Assembly (NCBI GenBank): GCA_016195275.1
Contig: JACPZZ010000020.1
Span: 1-43,887 of the forward strand
DNA length: 43,887 nt
Origin: Candidatus Aenigmatarchaeota archaeon
Lineage (GTDB): Archaea; Aenigmatarchaeota; Aenigmatarchaeia; JACPZZ01
Direction: 5' to 3'
This document shows, piece after piece, positions 40,616 through 43,887 of this stretch (position 1 is the first letter of the stretch; the number at the start of each line of letters is the position of its first letter). Below the pieces are notes generated by a model. The model searched no databases. It saw only the letters and a program-made list of their open reading frames with translations, and was not told the DNA's origin. The position numbers and the translations under genes were made by a program.

Positions 40616-41378
40616 TGACCTTCGCTTTTACGCCCGCTGACTCAAGATCGGCGGTCACGATGGATGCCTTCTCTCTGGTTAGTCCAGATATGATCTGTAC
40701 TGGGGCCCGCTCCACCAGTGCCTTGGCTCCCTCCAAATCAATGCCATCGACCACTTCGCGTACTTTCTTGATCCCGGCTACCTTGTTAGGGCCAACACCC
40801 AGAAGGACGACGGCCCAGGCGCAAGCCTGATCCGTAGCCTCATTCGCCGCCCCATCAAGCGGCTCTTGTGAGGCCTGTTCGAGGATCTCCTGGAGCTGCT
40901 TGTCGAGTGCGGTCGCCTGGGTGGGCTTGTTCTTCGGTTCAAAGGCGCGCAGAACCTGTTTGGGCGCCTTGCCTGCGACGACCACTAGGGAGTATATGCG
41001 GTCCATTCCGATGGCCTTGGCCAGCATCCTGTCGAAGACGTACTTGAAGGCGCGCGAATCGAAACACTTCGCAGGGCCGACGATGTCGAATGCCACCCCC
41101 AAATCGCCGTCGTCGTTGATTACGGCCTTCCCCACTCCTTTTCTGTTGAAGAAGGCGACCACCTGGGCCATCTGCCTCTGCTTGTCCTCGGGAACGTTGC
41201 CCAAGCCCCCGATGTAGAGGTAGCCTTCGGTTATGCCCTCGTCGATCCCCTCTGTAACAGTGGCCTGATAGCGGCGCCCACGGTACCCGAACGGCACGAC
41301 CAGGTCTCCGTCGCTGTCCACCTCATATCGGATGCCCTCCGAGTCGAAGAACCCCTTGCCTGAGTTGATGATGTCCAT
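40593..41378 (-). CDS. YbjN-like region fused to a bacterial L7/L12 C-terminal-like domain
   Basis: A 261-residue protein. The N-terminal 130 residues (GKGFFDSEGIRYEVDSDGDL, GYLYIGGLGNVPEDK, VVAFFNRKGVGKAVINDDGD) resemble the YbjN/type III chaperone-like fold. After a Gln-rich linker the C-terminal 70 residues (VVLLGVGPNKVAGIKKVREV, then LEGAKALVERAP and LTREKASIVTADLESAGV) match the C-terminal domain of bacterial ribosomal protein L7/L12, which recruits translational GTPases. Archaea use the unrelated P1/P2 stalk. A strong Shine-Dalgarno (AGGAGG) lies 7 bases before ATG 41378. Confidence 0.75.
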   Translation of the reverse strand: MDIINSGKGFFDSEGIRYEVDSDGDLVVPFGYRGRRYQATVTEGIDEGITEGYLYIGGLGNVPEDKQRQMAQVVAFFNRKGVGKAVINDDGDLGVAFDIVGPAKCFDSRAFKYVFDRMLAKAIGMDRIYSLVVVAGKAPKQVLRAFEPKNKPTQATALDKQLQEILEQASQEPLDGAANEATDQACAWAVVLLGVGPNKVAGIKKVREVVDGIDLEGAKALVERAPVQIISGLTREKASIVTADLESAGVKAKVIATGRRS

Positions 41379-41384
41379 AGTGCA

Positions 41385-41392
41385 ACCTCCTG
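41385..41392 (-). promoter_or_regulatory. Strong Shine-Dalgarno of the YbjN-L7/L12 gene
   Basis: Minus-strand AGGAGG seven bases before ATG 41378. It fixes the start and shows that the element uses SD-led translation. The remaining 250 bp up to 41630 hold no gene I can see; a minus-strand promoter is probably there (ggtaaattag near 41398-41407). Confidence 0.6.
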
Positions 41393-41630
41393 TCGGGCTA
41401 ATTTACCTGTTTGCACGTGACGCCGCCGGTTTGGTCTTGTCGCCTATACTGCCTACTACTACCCTCAATCTGAGTTTTTGCTTCTCAAACCCACGCTAAC
41501 ATGGACTTTGGCAAAGTTTCACAACAGGGTCGATGCGCCCTATCGCACAGTTGAGCTACCAGAATCCCAGCAATTATTCTAAGTTGCAGTAGAGCGACAA
41601 CGAGGCAGAAAGATGGCTAGCGAGAGCCGT

Positions 41631-42335
41631 CTAAATGATTTTTAACGGCACGTCATTACCAGAGGAGTCGTACATGGCTACAAGTGTTTTCCCGTTGGCC
41701 GCGATCCGCCTGTAGAGGTCACTCATGTAGTCGTCTGTGAGCGCCTCGACCAATTCGCTAATGTCGAGACGCCCGTGGTGGACTACCCGTTTTCTTAGGC
41801 TTTCAAGCCTTTCAGCCTGAACGAGCAGGGCATCTCTGGCCGGTGGACCGCGCGCATTTTGGATCAGCCCATCTAGGAACCGCTTGTTGAGGCCGTCGCT
41901 GAGGGCCACGCCGCTCACGTAACCCATGAAACCAGCCACAATGGTCCCGTTGAAGGGTCGCTCGTACTTCTGCTCCAATAACTTGAGTCGGGTAAGGTCT
42001 GGCAGGGCAATCCAGTCGTGAGATTCAGATGAAGGTTTCGTGTTAATCGTGGGATGAGAGTGAACTTCTGAGATGACGTAGCCGTGGCCACTATCGATCA
42101 CGTTACTGACGATGTCGAGCCAGCCCCCTAGGTCGTTCCGTGAGTACCTGAATGGCACATCCCGCCATGTATCCATCTGTTTGTCCGCGTGAGAGGAGGC
42201 GAGAAGAGCGAAATACTCCGCGCCCTCAAGGGCTTCCCGCAGATGTATCGATCCATCCATGTCCAACCCAAGGTGTCTTCCCATTGCCGCAGATACAAAT
42301 TCACGCAAAACAGGGCGATGGAGTCTGTAGCTCAT
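41631..42335 (-). CDS. JAB/MPN-like metalloprotease-fold protein
   Basis: About 234 residues from ATG 42335 (MSYRLHRPVLREF), placed by a TATA box 24-33 bp upstream; the track extends to 42374. The central EVHSHPTINTKPSS followed by HDW resembles the JAMM zinc motif HxHP...S..D of JAB/MPN deubiquitinase-like enzymes, with the last Asp one residue out of the classical spacing. A C-terminal helical region (ALLVQAERLESLRKRVVHHG) follows. It may process a ubiquitin-like or other C-terminal tail, but no partner is visible. Confidence 0.6.
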   Translation of the reverse strand: MSYRLHRPVLREFVSAAMGRHLGLDMDGSIHLREALEGAEYFALLASSHADKQMDTWRDVPFRYSRNDLGGWLDIVSNVIDSGHGYVISEVHSHPTINTKPSSESHDWIALPDLTRLKLLEQKYERPFNGTIVAGFMGYVSGVALSDGLNKRFLDGLIQNARGPPARDALLVQAERLESLRKRVVHHGRLDISELVEALTDDYMSDLYRRIAANGKTLVAMYDSSGNDVPLKII

Positions 42336-42357
42336 GGATGGGATATAGCAGAGCAAT

Positions 42358-42368
42358 GTTATAAGCCT
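42358..42368 (-). promoter_or_regulatory. TATA box of the JAB-like gene
   Basis: Minus strand ggcttataaca, 23-33 bp before ATG 42335; predicts a leaderless mRNA and fixes the start. Confidence 0.5.
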
Positions 42369-42472
42369 TTCCACACAGCCGCGATGAAACTAAACGACGA
42401 CCAGGTGTAGCATGAAAAAATCGAAACCCACCGAAAGGGACCCCACGGTGAAACTAGCCCAGATCGCGATGT

Positions 42473-42482
42473 ATCATTTATG
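42473..42482 (+). promoter_or_regulatory. TATA box of the 146-aa gene
   Basis: atcatttatg, 21-30 bp before ATG 42503. Divergent from the JAB-like promoter. Confidence 0.4.
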
Positions 42483-42502
42483 AGTAGGAGTTAGACAAGC
42501 CG

Positions 42503-42943
42503 ATGGCGATACCTTTTATGAGTTACGAGGAATTCCTCGTGGCGCTTCGCGACATCTACGTGAAGCCCGGGAGCAATAATCCCGGACTGGGCCCTGATCC
42601 TGAACTCTTTGATGGGATAGCTCGCCTGCCGGAGAAGGTCCAACAGCTTGGCCGACGTGAGAGGTCCTTACTCACCAAACCCCTTCTGAGATTTTTTCAA
42701 GAGGATGTCAACCGCTATGCCGGGGTCAAGAGACTGTGTGTCCAGGAGTACTGGCTTGTACGAGAGCGGACAAACATGAGGGAAGCGATTACGGAAGTGT
42801 TGGAGGAAGAAATGCGCCAGTCTCTCCAGAAACTAAACAAGGTTCGGAAATCTCGTGTCATAACTGATATGGAAACTTGCGTCCGGCGGAATATGTTCGA
42901 TAGTGCTGCCGACTCAGGCCTCGCGGCACTTCTGTTGAGTTAG
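42503..42943 (+). CDS. Hypothetical element protein (146 aa)
   Basis: A predicted helical protein (MSYEEFLVALRDIYVKPG, LLTKPLLRFFQEDVNRYAG, EVLEEEMRQSLQKLNKVRK). I recognise no domain. It is first in a plus-strand pair with the zf-HC2-like gene 26 bp downstream. Promoter and coding pattern support it as real. Confidence 0.6.
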   Translation: MAIPFMSYEEFLVALRDIYVKPGSNNPGLGPDPELFDGIARLPEKVQQLGRRERSLLTKPLLRFFQEDVNRYAGVKRLCVQEYWLVRERTNMREAITEVLEEEMRQSLQKLNKVRKSRVITDMETCVRRNMFDSAADSGLAALLLS

Positions 42944-42969
42944 CTACACGGCATCCGAGGAGGAATATC

Positions 42970-43749
42970 ATGGAAGGCTGCCTCAAAGTTCTAAAGCTTC
43001 AGGTGGGAAAACAACTCTCGGCGTCTGAAGCCGCCAAGCTCGCGAAGCAGAGCGAGATTGACGCACACCTAAAGGAATGCAAAAGTTGCCGCGAGTTCCA
43101 CACCAGCCTCGTGCGCAGGGTGAAGCTTCAAGAAGGATCTGACTTGTTCGATGCTTTTGTCGAGGAACGCCACCCTTCCCTGCGGGAGCTTGGCAAGGCT
43201 ATCACTGGCGAGATCAAGACGCAGTTCAAGACACTCGCCTCTCTCAAGCCCAACGAATGGTCTTTGGAACGGCCGTCAGGCGTTCTGGCCGCCTTGGGCA
43301 TGTCGTCTGGTGAAGAGGGGAGCGCGGTCAGCGTGGCTAGCCAGCTCGCACTCCTAGCGGTGGTTAGTGAGGCTTCCGGTCAAGAGCAACGGCCAACGGT
43401 GACCAAGAAAACGAGAGAGGAAACCATTCCCTTCCAGAACGAAGGCACGAGCACCACCGCCGCGACGGAGATCATCGCTAGCGAGTTGGCTATTACCGCA
43501 GTAGTGGCGCTGTCTGTGGTGTTCACCAAACGTATCCTGTGTTGCCATCGACCATGCGATGGTATGTGCGCCAAAATATGCCGCGCTGTTCCTTGTCAGC
43601 CCACGGCCAGTCCGGCCTCGTGTCCTCCCAAGACCGAATCACGCTTAGCTTTTCCGGCTCGTAGCGACGCATCTTGTTCACCATCGACTCGGAAGCGCAG
43701 AGCGCGACCCAGTTCTTCATCCATCGGGGATAGATCAGACTCGTCTTGA
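42970..43749 (+). CDS. zf-HC2-like membrane protein, C-terminal end doubtful
   Basis: 259 residues in the open frame. A Shine-Dalgarno GAGGAGGA six bases before ATG 42970 fixes the start. The N-terminal HLKECKSCREFHTSL with the preceding His is the zf-HC2 zinc motif of anti-sigma-type proteins. A membrane helix (IIASELAITAVVALSVVF) follows near residue 180. The last 70 residues (Pro, Ser, Cys and Arg-rich) lie opposite the convincing minus-strand gene at 43523-43798 and look like antisense reading, so a frameshift or lost stop near 43540 is possible. Confidence 0.6.
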   Translation: MEGCLKVLKLQVGKQLSASEAAKLAKQSEIDAHLKECKSCREFHTSLVRRVKLQEGSDLFDAFVEERHPSLRELGKAITGEIKTQFKTLASLKPNEWSLERPSGVLAALGMSSGEEGSAVSVASQLALLAVVSEASGQEQRPTVTKKTREETIPFQNEGTSTTAATEIIASELAITAVVALSVVFTKRILCCHRPCDGMCAKICRAVPCQPTASPASCPPKTESRLAFPARSDASCSPSTRKRRARPSSSSIGDRSDSS

Positions 43750-43798
43750 TCACCTGCATATCAATGGGCGCTCCTGACTCAAATAGACGATGGTCCAC
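43523..43798 (-). CDS. Hypothetical element protein (91 aa)
   Basis: MQVIKTSLIYPRWMKNWVAL and RSWEDTRPDWPWADKEQRGI look like genuine coding sequence rich in Trp and Arg. The track start is GTG 43798, but coding-like sequence continues a few codons upstream (GDLS), so the start is uncertain; an inner ATG gives MQVIK. It follows the gene that ends at 43813 by 14 bp. It overlaps the plus-strand membrane protein by 227 bp, convergently. No family recognised. Confidence 0.5.
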   Translation of the reverse strand: MDHRLFESGAPIDMQVIKTSLIYPRWMKNWVALCASESMVNKMRRYEPEKLSVIRSWEDTRPDWPWADKEQRGIFWRTYHRMVDGNTGYVW

Positions 43799-43812
43799 GC
43801 TGAGGTCGCCGT

Positions 43813-43887
43813 CTACTCCTCTCCGAGAGCTTCCGTGATGAGACGGTCCACATCCCGGTTAGTCTTGTCTGCGGCGTGTTTGGAGCG
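43813..43887 (-). CDS. C-terminal end of an unknown element gene (partial)
   Basis: An open minus-strand frame enters from the right edge and stops at TAG (43813-43815): the last 24 residues include KHAADKTNRDVDRLITEALG. Composition is protein-like and the gene lies just upstream of the 91-aa gene on the same strand. Too short to identify. Confidence 0.5.
   Translation of the reverse strand, partial: RSKHAADKTNRDVDRLITEALGEE

Larger units (their letters stand above)
39562..43887. mobile_element. Presumed integrated plasmid/virus-like element (one end, runs off the window)
   Basis: It begins exactly at the tRNA-Arg 3' end. Indicators are an integrase-type N-terminal domain as first gene, visibly higher GC, genes on both strands with strong Shine-Dalgarno sequences (AGGAGG type) unlike the mainly leaderless host genes, and mostly unrecognised products. 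The other attachment site lies beyond the right edge, so integration is inferred. Confidence 0.6.

Noticed and set aside
1-43887. CRISPR array
   Set aside because: No set of regularly spaced direct repeats was seen on either strand.

Overview
The window comes from an archaeal chromosome. It carries a TATA-binding protein, MCM, an RPA-like OB-fold protein, eS1 (S3Ae), an archaeal-length S15, archaeal GatCAB, an archaeal SRP RNA, an archaeosortase and class III signal-peptide pilins. AT-rich TATA boxes lie about 25-38 bp upstream of many start codons, so many mRNAs are probably leaderless or nearly so. TTG and GTG starts are common. I cannot fix the lineage: there is no 16S rRNA, and the small, tightly packed genes would suit a DPANN-type or deep euryarchaeal genome.

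Layout. 1-2.5 kb: the tail of a LamG-pilin, the SRP RNA, a membrane-anchored Lon-like protease, a site-2-type protease and an acyltransferase-like membrane protein. 3.2-7.0 kb: an overlapping polyamine operon combining speD and speE with carboxynorspermidine dehydrogenase and decarboxylase. 7.0-12.5 kb: CTP synthase, a HerA-like ATPase split by a 414-residue LAGLIDADG intein at its P-loop, and a TnpB-only IS605-type element. 13.0-16.9 kb: Hef encoded as separate helicase and nuclease polypeptides, a short DUF460 protein and an archaeosortase. 16.9-20.4 kb: a coiled-coil protein, a VapBC module, a DUF2000-like protein and prepilin peptidase. 20.4-22.4 kb: a short paralogue fragment and a CcdA plus DipZ-like thioredoxin pair. 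22.4-27.0 kb: six pilin-like or surface-protein genes that the prepilin peptidase could process. 27.1-33.0 kb: an unknown gene related to the fragment, AMMECR1, S15 with a structured leader, a DHH phosphoesterase, eS1, a small zinc ribbon and TBP. 33.2-39.5 kb: MCM, an RPA-like protein, GatC-GatA-GatB, an ASCH protein and tRNA-Arg(TCG).

From the 3' end of tRNA-Arg to the window edge (about 39.56-43.89 kb) the character changes. By eye the DNA is richer in GC. Several genes have strong Shine-Dalgarno sequences, and almost no product is a recognisable housekeeping protein. It begins with a promoter and a truncated tyrosine-recombinase N-terminal domain. I read it as one end of a plasmid- or virus-derived element integrated at tRNA-Arg. 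It encodes a protein that appears to join a YbjN-like region to a bacterial-type L7/L12 C-terminal domain, two small cysteine-motif proteins, a very basic protein, a JAB/MPN-like protein and a zf-HC2-like membrane protein. This is the least explained part of the window and the best candidate for something undescribed.
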